Below, piece after piece: positions 56,187-62,461 of a DNA stretch of 64,000 bases; position 1 is the first letter of the stretch; each line of letters opens with the position of its first letter. Origin of the DNA: a virus; IMG/VR virus record IMGVR_UViG_3300042867_001289, positions 1 through 64,000 of that record; one strand, given 5' to 3'. Below the pieces are notes generated by a model that was not told the origin of the DNA, ran no database searches, and was given only the letters and a program-made list of their open reading frames with translations. Both the position numbers and the translations under genes were made by a program.

Positions 56187-56596
56187 ACACAGACATCTAC
56201 GGAAACCAAATCACTACACACTCGCTAAACATCGACTGGAACTTGCTAGCTAAGCAAAAGAAGCTAGTTCTAGACTTTCTAAATAGTGAGAGTCCAACAC
56301 AATTTGCCGACGTATGGAACAACAGCGACGGCCAGGATCTGATGGATGGACTCTTAAACGTCCTTGACAGCTTGCAAGATCAAGCCGCAGAAGAGCTTGG
56401 CGAAGAAGCCGTATTTGGGCCATGGTGGAATTACCGAACGCCTACCCATAAAATTGTCTGGTCAGAAGGACATGGCTTTGTCGAAGATGAACAATTTTTT
56501 ACAAACATTATGGATGCGAAGAATTACAAGGCCGAACACCCATTGGGCAAGTTTGCGTCTGTGGTTCCCATACCTGACGGAAGCGGCTTAATCTGA
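56183..56596 (+). CDS. Hypothetical acidic protein
   Basis: 137 residues: TTHSLNIDWNLLAKQKKLVL, DLMDGLLNVLDSLQDQAAEE, WNYRTPTHKIVWSEGHGFV. Helical N-terminus, aromatic beta C-terminus. The stop lies inside a hairpin (56581-56620). Confidence 0.75.
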   Translation: MNTDIYGNQITTHSLNIDWNLLAKQKKLVLDFLNSESPTQFADVWNNSDGQDLMDGLLNVLDSLQDQAAEELGEEAVFGPWWNYRTPTHKIVWSEGHGFVEDEQFFTNIMDAKNYKAEHPLGKFASVVPIPDGSGLI

Positions 56597-56620
56597 GAGG
56601 ATCCTCAGGTTCAGCCGCTT
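56581..56620 (+). terminator. Hairpin spanning the stop codon
   Basis: AAGCGGCT / AGCCGCTT arms with inner CTGAG/CTCAG; the TGA stop of 56183 gene lies within it. Confidence 0.7.
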
Positions 56621-56625
56621 GCGAT

Positions 56626-56654
56626 TTGCGCCAACATGCATTGCCATGTACGAT
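56626..56654 (+). promoter_or_regulatory. Promoter of the gene at 56684
   Basis: TTGCGC, 17 bp, TACGAT, leader GTACACATACCAACC. Confidence 0.78.
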
Positions 56655-56683
56655 GTACACATACCAACCAACAAGGAGCCACA

Positions 56684-57556
56684 ATGCTAAAGCCACAACA
56701 ACTAGAACAGCACCTATCCCAACTAACAGAACTAGCAGAATCTGACCTAATGAGCGCTAAAGAGGCAAACAGCTTCTACGCACAAGTGAGGGTCCTATTC
56801 GGTTTCAAGCCACTAGCAGGGTTTTTTCTTTCAACAGAGAAAGATATCGCCAAGCTAGACGTGGGAACGGGCCGCCACCTAATCGGCCTATCTCTCCCAC
56901 CGGCCACATCCTCTGGTCTTGCCAACACTTGCGCATTCGAAGACGACTGTCTGACAAAGTGCGTAGGCGTAGGCGGTTCGAATCGCTTCAGTAGCGCTTC
57001 TAACGGCAAGGCGGCCAGACTGCAATTGTTTATCGACAATCCCCAGGCCGCGCTAGCGTTGCTAGTAGGCGGGATCGATAAGGCAGTAGCTAACCATGGT
57101 GCCGAGAATGTAGCCGTTCGATTGAATATCTATTCGGATCTTAGGTGGGAACGCATTCTGCCAAATTGGTTCTGGACACGCTTTGCAAACGTAGTCTTCT
57201 ACGATTACACAAAGCATCCTCTGGCCAGTCGACCAGTAGCAACTATTCCAGCTAATTACAAGCTGACATACTCTGTTAGCAAGCGGTCGACGGTATGGCA
57301 AGTGTCTAACCAGCGTAACGCAGGACGGCCAGTAGCGGTCGTTATCGATACCCGTGGCGGTAAGGTCAAGGGGACCGATAAGTACCGTGATTTGCCGCTT
57401 GAGGCAGACGGTGTGACCATCGTCGACGGTGACGCTAGTGATCGTCGCTATGAAGATCCTGCTGGCGCTTTAGTTCTTCTACGTCGGAAGAATGGTCTGC
57501 CCGCATCTGATCCTCTGGTTCGGAATGCGGAGCAATTGGAAGCAATGCTTTCCTAA
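56684..57556 (+). CDS. Gp88-like phage protein
   Basis: 290 residues from ATG 56684. The order SGLANTCAFEDDCLTKCVG, AVRLNIYSDLRWERILPNWF, VVFYDYTKHPLASRP and NYKLTYSVSKRS matches the phage gene-product-88 family (from memory); three cysteines near 90 could bind metal. Function unknown. Largest gene of the accessory zone. Confidence 0.83.
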   Translation: MLKPQQLEQHLSQLTELAESDLMSAKEANSFYAQVRVLFGFKPLAGFFLSTEKDIAKLDVGTGRHLIGLSLPPATSSGLANTCAFEDDCLTKCVGVGGSNRFSSASNGKAARLQLFIDNPQAALALLVGGIDKAVANHGAENVAVRLNIYSDLRWERILPNWFWTRFANVVFYDYTKHPLASRPVATIPANYKLTYSVSKRSTVWQVSNQRNAGRPVAVVIDTRGGKVKGTDKYRDLPLEADGVTIVDGDASDRRYEDPAGALVLLRRKNGLPASDPLVRNAEQLEAMLS

Positions 57557-57571
57557 GAACCTTCACAGGTG

Positions 57572-57608
57572 GCGGGTGGAATCACTTGACGAGAGTGGTT
57601 TCACCCGC
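57572..57608. terminator. Terminator hairpin enclosing the next promoter's -35
   Basis: GCGGGTG-GAA and TTTCACCCGC arms with one mismatch; TTGACG lies in the loop. Confidence 0.72.
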
Positions 57609-57614
57609 TATCAT
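57586..57614 (+). promoter_or_regulatory. Promoter of the gene at 57645
   Basis: TTGACG, 17 bp, TATCAT, leader GTACACATACCAAC. Confidence 0.85.
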
Positions 57615-57644
57615 GTACACATACCAACTACTAAGGAGCTAGCA

Positions 57645-58133
57645 ATGAGACCACAAAAAACACTAAGAGAACTAGTCGGAATCATAATGGTTCCATCTCA
57701 CGAGCTTGAAGAGCTCATCTTGGACGCTTACGCCGACGAAATTGAGAAGGCCGTACAAACAGCAATCTCTGACCAGATCAGCGAAGAAGTTCGAGATGCG
57801 GGGCTCTACGAGATCACAGATCAAAACATTCTGTGTAGTGACCATAGCGAGCCTTTCACTTGGCACGCTGTTGTTAGTTACGATGAGCCACTTGACCCCG
57901 AGTCTGAGTCTGTGAACGACTTTTACATGCCGACCCAGGAGGGTGATATGGCCGTGGAAGCTGCTGTGCGCAAGGTTCTGGGATCTAAGTCGATTGAAGG
58001 CGCAATGTATTATGTCCAGCTAGAAGTAGCTGAACAGGGGTTTGATCAGTGCAATGCCGTTTATGGCATAGATGTTGCTATGAGGATTCGTGCCGTCTTG
58101 AATGGGACTCAGCGCCTGTACGTCGCAATGTAA
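57645..58133 (+). CDS. Hypothetical acidic protein
   Basis: 162 residues from ATG 57645. Helical (ELEELILDAYADEIEKAVQT), acidic (DEPLDPESESVNDFYMP) and an alpha/beta end (YGIDVAMRIRAVLNGTQRLY). No family recognised. Confidence 0.77.
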   Translation: MRPQKTLRELVGIIMVPSHELEELILDAYADEIEKAVQTAISDQISEEVRDAGLYEITDQNILCSDHSEPFTWHAVVSYDEPLDPESESVNDFYMPTQEGDMAVEAAVRKVLGSKSIEGAMYYVQLEVAEQGFDQCNAVYGIDVAMRIRAVLNGTQRLYVAM

Positions 58134-58136
58134 AGC

Positions 58137-58167
58137 TGAGTGGCCTCACAGCTAGTGGGGCCACTCA
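58137..58167 (+). terminator. GC hairpin
   Basis: TGAGTGGCC / GGCCACTCA arms, adjoining the next -35. Confidence 0.78.
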
Positions 58168-58168
58168 C

Positions 58169-58197
58169 TTGACCATCTATTATCTATCTGTTACCAT
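58169..58197 (+). promoter_or_regulatory. Promoter of the gene at 58228
   Basis: TTGACC, 17 bp, TACCAT, leader GTACACATGACAAAC. Confidence 0.83.
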
Positions 58198-58227
58198 GTA
58201 CACATGACAAACAACGAGGAGCCAACA

Positions 58228-58488
58228 ATGATTGACGAAGAGACAGACCTACCAATCGACACAACCGAACCAAGGTTCCCAGAAGTAGAACTTACGGTTG
58301 ACATCTTTGGAACAGAAGGAAACGCCTTCTTTCTTATCAGCAAGGTGCGTAGGGAGCTGGCATATCACGATGCGAGCGAAGAGGAAGTCGAAGAGTTTGA
58401 TAAGGAAGCCAAGTCTGGCGATTACCAGAATGTGCTTGACACAATTGGTAGGTGGATTACCTTTACTTACTTTCCAGAGCCTTTCTAA
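58228..58488 (+). CDS. Small acidic protein
   Basis: 86 residues from ATG 58228 (an upstream in-frame ATG is part of the leader motif). VELTVDIFGTEGNAFFLISK, then HDASEEEVEEFDKEAKSGDY, RWITFTYF. The layout strand-helix-acidic helix is common in small phage proteins; no named family. Confidence 0.78.
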   Translation: MIDEETDLPIDTTEPRFPEVELTVDIFGTEGNAFFLISKVRRELAYHDASEEEVEEFDKEAKSGDYQNVLDTIGRWITFTYFPEPF

Positions 58489-58498
58489 GAACCTTCTC

Positions 58499-58532
58499 AG
58501 TGTCCCCCTTGACAAGCAGTCGGGGGGACACT
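58499..58532. terminator. Terminator hairpin enclosing the next promoter's -35
   Basis: AGTGTCCCCC / GGGGGACACT perfect 10-bp arms; TTGACA starts at the loop. Confidence 0.8.
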
Positions 58533-58537
58533 ACAAT
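58509..58537 (+). promoter_or_regulatory. Promoter of the gene at 58570
   Basis: TTGACA, 17 bp, TACAAT, leader GTACACATACCAACC. Confidence 0.88.
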
Positions 58538-58569
58538 GTACACATACCAACCAACAAGGAGCCAAAACA

Positions 58570-59022
58570 ATGGAAATACGATTCGAACTATGGCAAGCAT
58601 TCGACGATGAAGACTTCTTCTCCCGTCGCACACCCTGCCCAATGCGCCCACAATACTCAGGAATGATCGAATTCAATGCCGGACCAGACGGCAAGCTGCC
58701 AGTCTACCCAACACTCGACAAGCTGTTCGAGATGTTCAACATCAACCACCCCCACGACTTCACCGGACACTCATTGAGCGTTCACGACATCGTCGTCCTA
58801 GGTGAAACGTCTTACCAGTGCATGCCAATCGGATGGGAAATCTGCTCAGCACCTTCAATCAAAGGGCCAGCAGACGTTGTTGAACTGCCCTTCATGGACC
58901 CTCGGGCCACAGTCTGTGGACACTGCAGACGAGGATGGGACGACACCGTAGCCACAGGCTGGACACCCGTACCATCCGGCAGGTGCCCATTCGAGTACGA
59001 GCATGAGTACGAGGATGACTAA
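58570..59022 (+). CDS. YodL-like protein with zinc pair
   Basis: 150 residues. MEIRFELWQAFDDEDF, then FTGHSLSVHDIVVLGETSYQ, the signature of the YodL-type domain of phages and mobile elements; C-terminal VCGHCRRGWDD gives a CxxC and CPFEYEHEYEDD closes it. Function unknown. Confidence 0.8.
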   Translation: MEIRFELWQAFDDEDFFSRRTPCPMRPQYSGMIEFNAGPDGKLPVYPTLDKLFEMFNINHPHDFTGHSLSVHDIVVLGETSYQCMPIGWEICSAPSIKGPADVVELPFMDPRATVCGHCRRGWDDTVATGWTPVPSGRCPFEYEHEYEDD

Positions 59023-59158
59023 TCCTGGGCACGTCCGGGGCTGGTCGCATTATCGACACTAGCCCCCGACGGCCTGCACTGGGCGAGCCACACGCCCGCC
59101 ATTAGGGTAGCCGACAAAATGCCCCCTGAGCGAATACTTATTAACTTTGTTCAACAAA

Positions 59159-59187
59159 TTGACTAAAGTCCTACATTTTGCTATCAT
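59159..59187 (+). promoter_or_regulatory. Promoter of the gene at 59218
   Basis: TTGACT, 17 bp, TATCAT, leader GTACACATACCAAC. Confidence 0.84.
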
Positions 59188-59217
59188 GTACACATACCAA
59201 CTACTAAGGAGCTAACA

Positions 59218-59817
59218 ATGCTTTATAACAACTACACAGTAATGCCCTCACATTCTTCCAATTTGGAAAACGTCGAATTTATCAACGTTGACTCAGGCCT
59301 AAATGAGAGCACCGGCTATACCGCCACGATCACATTCACCGACCTGCCAGACAACCTACTGACGGGATTCGAGGTCCAACGAGCCATCTCTCAGGCCCTC
59401 CAAAATGACGAATACCATCTGATGGTAACTTGCTTCGGGCCAGAGGCTCCGCTGAGCGACGAAATCTTCGGTCAGATCTTCGAGGGTTACCTCACAGCAG
59501 CCGCATGGCTATCCGTTGACGACACTGGGGCTGGAACTTTCATGCAGTCCGGCAACTTCGACGAGCGAGCAAGAACGCATGCTCTGGGCGAGCTACAGGA
59601 TTTCCTGGGCCTAGCCTCTGTCGATGTTAGGGAATACCTTTCAACGAATCAGCCAGAGCAACTAGGGCACGATTTCTTCCTAACTCGGAATCGTCACGGT
59701 GCCGGATTCTGGGATCGTGGACTAGGTGACCTTGGTCAACGTCTTACCGAGGCTTCCCATACTTATGGTGAGACCAATTACTACGTTGACGAGACCGGTA
59801 ACATTACGTCTTACTGA
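59218..59817 (+). CDS. Widespread phage protein with HDFFLTRNRHGAGFWD motif
   Basis: 199 residues. EGYLTAAAWLSVDDTGAGTF, NFDERARTHALGELQDFLG and GHDFFLTRNRHGAGFWDRGL then RLTEASHTYGETNYYVDE. Proteins with this C-terminal block are very common in phages and plasmids, but no function is established. The His/Arg/Asp-rich core hints at an enzyme or metal site. Confidence 0.83.
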   Translation: MLYNNYTVMPSHSSNLENVEFINVDSGLNESTGYTATITFTDLPDNLLTGFEVQRAISQALQNDEYHLMVTCFGPEAPLSDEIFGQIFEGYLTAAAWLSVDDTGAGTFMQSGNFDERARTHALGELQDFLGLASVDVREYLSTNQPEQLGHDFFLTRNRHGAGFWDRGLGDLGQRLTEASHTYGETNYYVDETGNITSY

Positions 59818-59905
59818 GAATTCTGTCAGGTTGCATCACATCCTGTGCTCTGCTTCAGCCCCTGACAGCTAGGGTCAGATCGGCTCCCCGCTGGTCTGGC
59901 CCGAC

Positions 59906-59934
59906 TTGACAAAGCAAATACTACCTGCTATTAT
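59906..59934 (+). promoter_or_regulatory. Promoter of the gene at 59965
   Basis: TTGACA, 17 bp, TATTAT, leader GTACACATACCAACC. Confidence 0.88.
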
Positions 59935-59964
59935 GTACACATACCAACCAACAAGGAGCCAGCA

Positions 59965-60225
59965 ATGAACGAAGTAATCGCAGTATTCAGCCAGAGTGAG
60001 CTTACTAGACTCAAATTGGCCGTCATGGACAGAAGAGACAAGCTAAGAGAATGCGCAGACCCAAGGTCTTCAGACATGGAAGAGCTTGGAGAGAAGCTGA
60101 ATCAAATAGAAAGTCGAAATGACATGCGGGATCGGGCAGATCAATGGGATCTACTTGAGGCTATAGAGAAGTCCGATTACTTCGCCATCAAAGCAGAGGC
60201 TAGAGCCCAGTCAATGCCAATTTGA
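59965..60225 (+). CDS. Small coiled-coil protein
   Basis: 86 residues: VFSQSELTRLKLAVMDRRDK, MEELGEKLNQIESRND, DQWDLLEAIEKSDYFAIKAE. Helical. Its stop overlaps the -35 of the next promoter. Confidence 0.77.
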   Translation: MNEVIAVFSQSELTRLKLAVMDRRDKLRECADPRSSDMEELGEKLNQIESRNDMRDRADQWDLLEAIEKSDYFAIKAEARAQSMPI

Positions 60226-60250
60226 CAAAGTGGCTAGTAGCTGCTACACT
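60222..60250 (+). promoter_or_regulatory. Promoter of the genes at 60283 and 60462
   Basis: TTGACA, 17 bp, TACACT, leader GTACACATACCAAC; the upstream stop TGA is part of the -35. Confidence 0.86.
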
Positions 60251-60282
60251 GTACACATACCAACAAACACAAGGAGCCAGTA

Positions 60283-60462
60283 ATGAACGTAAACGAATTT
60301 TTAGAAGCAGTAATGACACCGCAATACCATGCGGCCATCCAAGAAGTCTTCGAGACAATCCTGCCCGAGATGTACGACGGCACACTGCCCGACACGATTC
60401 TGGCAGCCATGCAAGACATCAGCTGGGAATTTGGAATCGAATTCAACGGGGAGATGCTGTAA
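60283..60462 (+). CDS. Small acidic helical protein
   Basis: 59 residues: MNVNEFLEAVMTPQYHAAIQ, VFETILPEMYDGTLPDTI, FGIEFNGEML. Stop and next start overlap (TAATG). Confidence 0.7.
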   Translation: MNVNEFLEAVMTPQYHAAIQEVFETILPEMYDGTLPDTILAAMQDISWEFGIEFNGEML

Positions 60463-60725
60463 TGTCTAACAAATATGAAGTATCAGTACATACGCCACAC
60501 CCAAGCATGGAAAATCGCCTTGCACCGGGCTACTGGCGAGCAAACCAAGAGAATGTTGACCAAATGTTCGATGCAGGAGCAACAGAAATAGGTCTTTATG
60601 TTGTTCTAGATGGCGGCAACCGCAGATTTGTGAAGCGGATTTCTGAAGCTTCACGATTTGCTGACGCTCTACGCTTTGCGTACAAGCGGTACGCTCCTTC
60701 TAGTTCTAGAAGAGCATTTTCTTAA
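60462..60725 (+). CDS. Small hypothetical protein
   Basis: 87 residues: MSNKYEVSVHTPHPSMENRL, EIGLYVVLDGGNRRFVKRIS, basic end (YKRYAPSSSRRAFS). Alpha/beta; the layout recalls small nucleic-acid binders. No family recognised. Confidence 0.73.
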   Translation: MSNKYEVSVHTPHPSMENRLAPGYWRANQENVDQMFDAGATEIGLYVVLDGGNRRFVKRISEASRFADALRFAYKRYAPSSSRRAFS

Positions 60726-60843
60726 GAACGTTCCTGATCCCTATACCCGATCAGGAGCTAGTCCTCGGCACCACTGGCCTCCTCTCTCTCAGAGGTGCCG
60801 GGGCTATTTTTAAAAGAGCTTGACCCCGCCCTAGCGTACCGTC

Positions 60844-61260
60844 CTACGCTACGGTGGTGCGGTCAGCATCAGCAACGCGGGGGGAAGTCGATGGCTCCTC
60901 TTCCCTCCGCCTTGCTATTTCCAGAATCTGATGAACCCGTTGGCGTGATAGACCATAGGTCTCCCCAATGACTTGCAAGGTCACACCACTTGACCGCATC
61001 GCCACAATCTCAGTGTTACGGCCTGACTTAGACTTAGGACCAGGCTGAAGAACCCAAGCCCAATCTGCGCGGCCTTCAAGAGCAATGATCATGTCTTGCT
61101 GTAGCTCGCCTAGGCGGTAGTATGTGCGAATCGAGGATACCCACCGCCCTAGTGGTACAGTGCCCTCCATGTGCTTCACAGGGACTCTAGCGGTGCCTTC
61201 TCGGTCGATATAGGTATCAAGTGCTTCTAGGTACTTTGTTGCTTTGTTTAGTGATTTCAT
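60844..61260 (-). CDS. Helicase-associated domain plus sigma-region-4-like HTH regulator
   Basis: 138 residues. TARVPVKHMEGTVPLGRWVS, then SIRTYYRLGELQQDMIIALE resembles a helicase-associated (HA) repeat; GVTLQVIGETYGLSRQRVHQ is a sigma-70 region-4-like helix-turn-helix. Minus-strand gene with a promoter that places ATG six bases after the -10 box and has a perfect palindrome in its spacer, so autoregulation is likely. Best candidate for a regulator of the small-gene promoters (inference). Confidence 0.82.
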   Translation of the reverse strand: MKSLNKATKYLEALDTYIDREGTARVPVKHMEGTVPLGRWVSSIRTYYRLGELQQDMIIALEGRADWAWVLQPGPKSKSGRNTEIVAMRSSGVTLQVIGETYGLSRQRVHQILEIARRREEEPSTSPRVADADRTTVA

Positions 61261-61266
61261 ACTGCC

Positions 61267-61295
61267 ATGTTACATCATCTAGATGACTTTGTAAA
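61267..61295 (-). promoter_or_regulatory. Leaderless, probably autoregulated promoter
   Basis: TTTACA (61290-61295), 17 bp, TAACAT (61267-61272), ATG six bases later. The perfect palindrome TCATCTAGATGA (61275-61286) lies in the spacer. Confidence 0.78.
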
Positions 61296-61314
61296 GCCAT
61301 ACCGCAGCATCAAC

Positions 61315-61343
61315 TTGACAACCCCTGTTTCAACATATACAAT
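61315..61343 (+). promoter_or_regulatory. Promoter of the replication operon
   Basis: TTGACA, 17 bp, TACAAT, leader ACCCACCTACAACAAACG; GAGCC before ATG 61373. Confidence 0.86.
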
Positions 61344-61372
61344 ACCCACCTACAACAAACGAAAAGAGCCAA

Positions 61373-61702
61373 ATGGAATTCATCCTAGCTGAACTAAACA
61401 ACGAAGAAACGCAATCATCAGCACTCGTAGTCGCCGCACCAAAAGCAGAAGACTCCAGACAAAAAATGATTGCCTACCCCACACCCCTAACCCCAGACTA
61501 CGAAATGCGATTCATCATCGCCATCGACGACAACATCGTCAACGAAGTAATCGAACGAGACGCAGAAAACGGTGACACACAATCATGGGATCGCATGATG
61601 GAAGCAGCCTGCTCCCTCGCCCAACACAACACCGAAACCCAACTCAAAGCAAAACAATGGTCCATCCACGAACAGGACAACAAAAATGACTACAACGAAT
61701 AA
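61373..61702 (+). CDS. Hypothetical protein, start of the replication operon
   Basis: 109 residues: MEFILAELNNEETQSSALVV, TPDYEMRFIIAIDDNIVNEV, WDRMMEAACSLAQHNTETQL. Overlaps the next gene by 17 bases. No family recognised. Confidence 0.76.
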   Translation: MEFILAELNNEETQSSALVVAAPKAEDSRQKMIAYPTPLTPDYEMRFIIAIDDNIVNEVIERDAENGDTQSWDRMMEAACSLAQHNTETQLKAKQWSIHEQDNKNDYNE

Positions 61703-62018
61703 AGAAACACAAGAAACACAAGACACCAACCAACACGTCGCAACCGTATTCGAATACTGGGTATCCAAAACATGGACAGGCCGCGGTGTCTACCCCGTAC
61801 TCTCAGAAAAGCGACGCAAACTAATCCAACGCTGCATCAAAACCTACGGATTCGAAGCAGCCCTAGCAGTAGTAGACGGAGCCATAGCCTCAGACTGGCA
61901 CACAGGGTCAAACCCAAGTGGCAAACGCTACCTCTCCATCGAACTACTCTACCGAGACGCAGAACACATCGAGTCATTCGTCGAAAACGCAGAAGAAGCC
62001 AACGGAGAACCCTTCTAA
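61686..62018 (+). CDS. DnaD-like replication protein
   Basis: 110 residues. TVFEYWVSKTWTGRGVYPVL, SEKRRKLIQRCIKTYGFEAA, VVDGAIASDWHTGSNPSGKR then LLYRDAEHIESFVENA follow the pattern of phage DnaD-type C-terminal helicase-loader domains. Overlaps the next gene by one base. Confidence 0.72.
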   Translation: MTTTNKETQETQDTNQHVATVFEYWVSKTWTGRGVYPVLSEKRRKLIQRCIKTYGFEAALAVVDGAIASDWHTGSNPSGKRYLSIELLYRDAEHIESFVENAEEANGEPF

Positions 62019-62461
62019 TGAACAAAGAAGAAACAGTCGCAATCGTCGAACGCGTCTGGGCATCATGGGGGTCCCGACCCGAAAACCCAGAAGAACGCAA
62101 ACAAACCTACGCCGCATGGTTCGAAATCCTCAGCGACATCGAACGGGACCTCGTAGCACAAACTGTCAACGACCTCATCACGGCAGACGGCTACAAGCCC
62201 CGACCAGGGACAGTGCGCCGCAAAGTGCTCCTCAAAGGCAGAGAAGCCCCGACAAAGGCCGAAGCATGGAACGAAGCGCAGAAGCTTCGCCAGTCGCTCC
62301 TCACCGGAAACAACGCCCCGGCAGTCCACCCACTTACCCTAGCTACAATAAACAAGATTGGGTCCGTCGCCGATCTCAACACCGGGGCTGACAGAGAGTT
62401 CTTCCTCAACACCTACACCGAAACCGTCAACGCCTGGGAAGCAGAGATAACGGGACTATGA
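62018..62461 (+). CDS. Helicase-loader-like protein
   Basis: 147 residues. EETVAIVERVWASWGSRPEN, WFEILSDIERDLVAQTVNDL, GYKPRPGTVRRKV resemble the phage G40P-loader/inhibitor family layout (helical bundle ending in a YxPxxxxIR-like stretch). Directly upstream of, and overlapping, the primase-helicase gene, as expected for a loader. Confidence 0.7.
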   Translation: MNKEETVAIVERVWASWGSRPENPEERKQTYAAWFEILSDIERDLVAQTVNDLITADGYKPRPGTVRRKVLLKGREAPTKAEAWNEAQKLRQSLLTGNNAPAVHPLTLATINKIGSVADLNTGADREFFLNTYTETVNAWEAEITGL

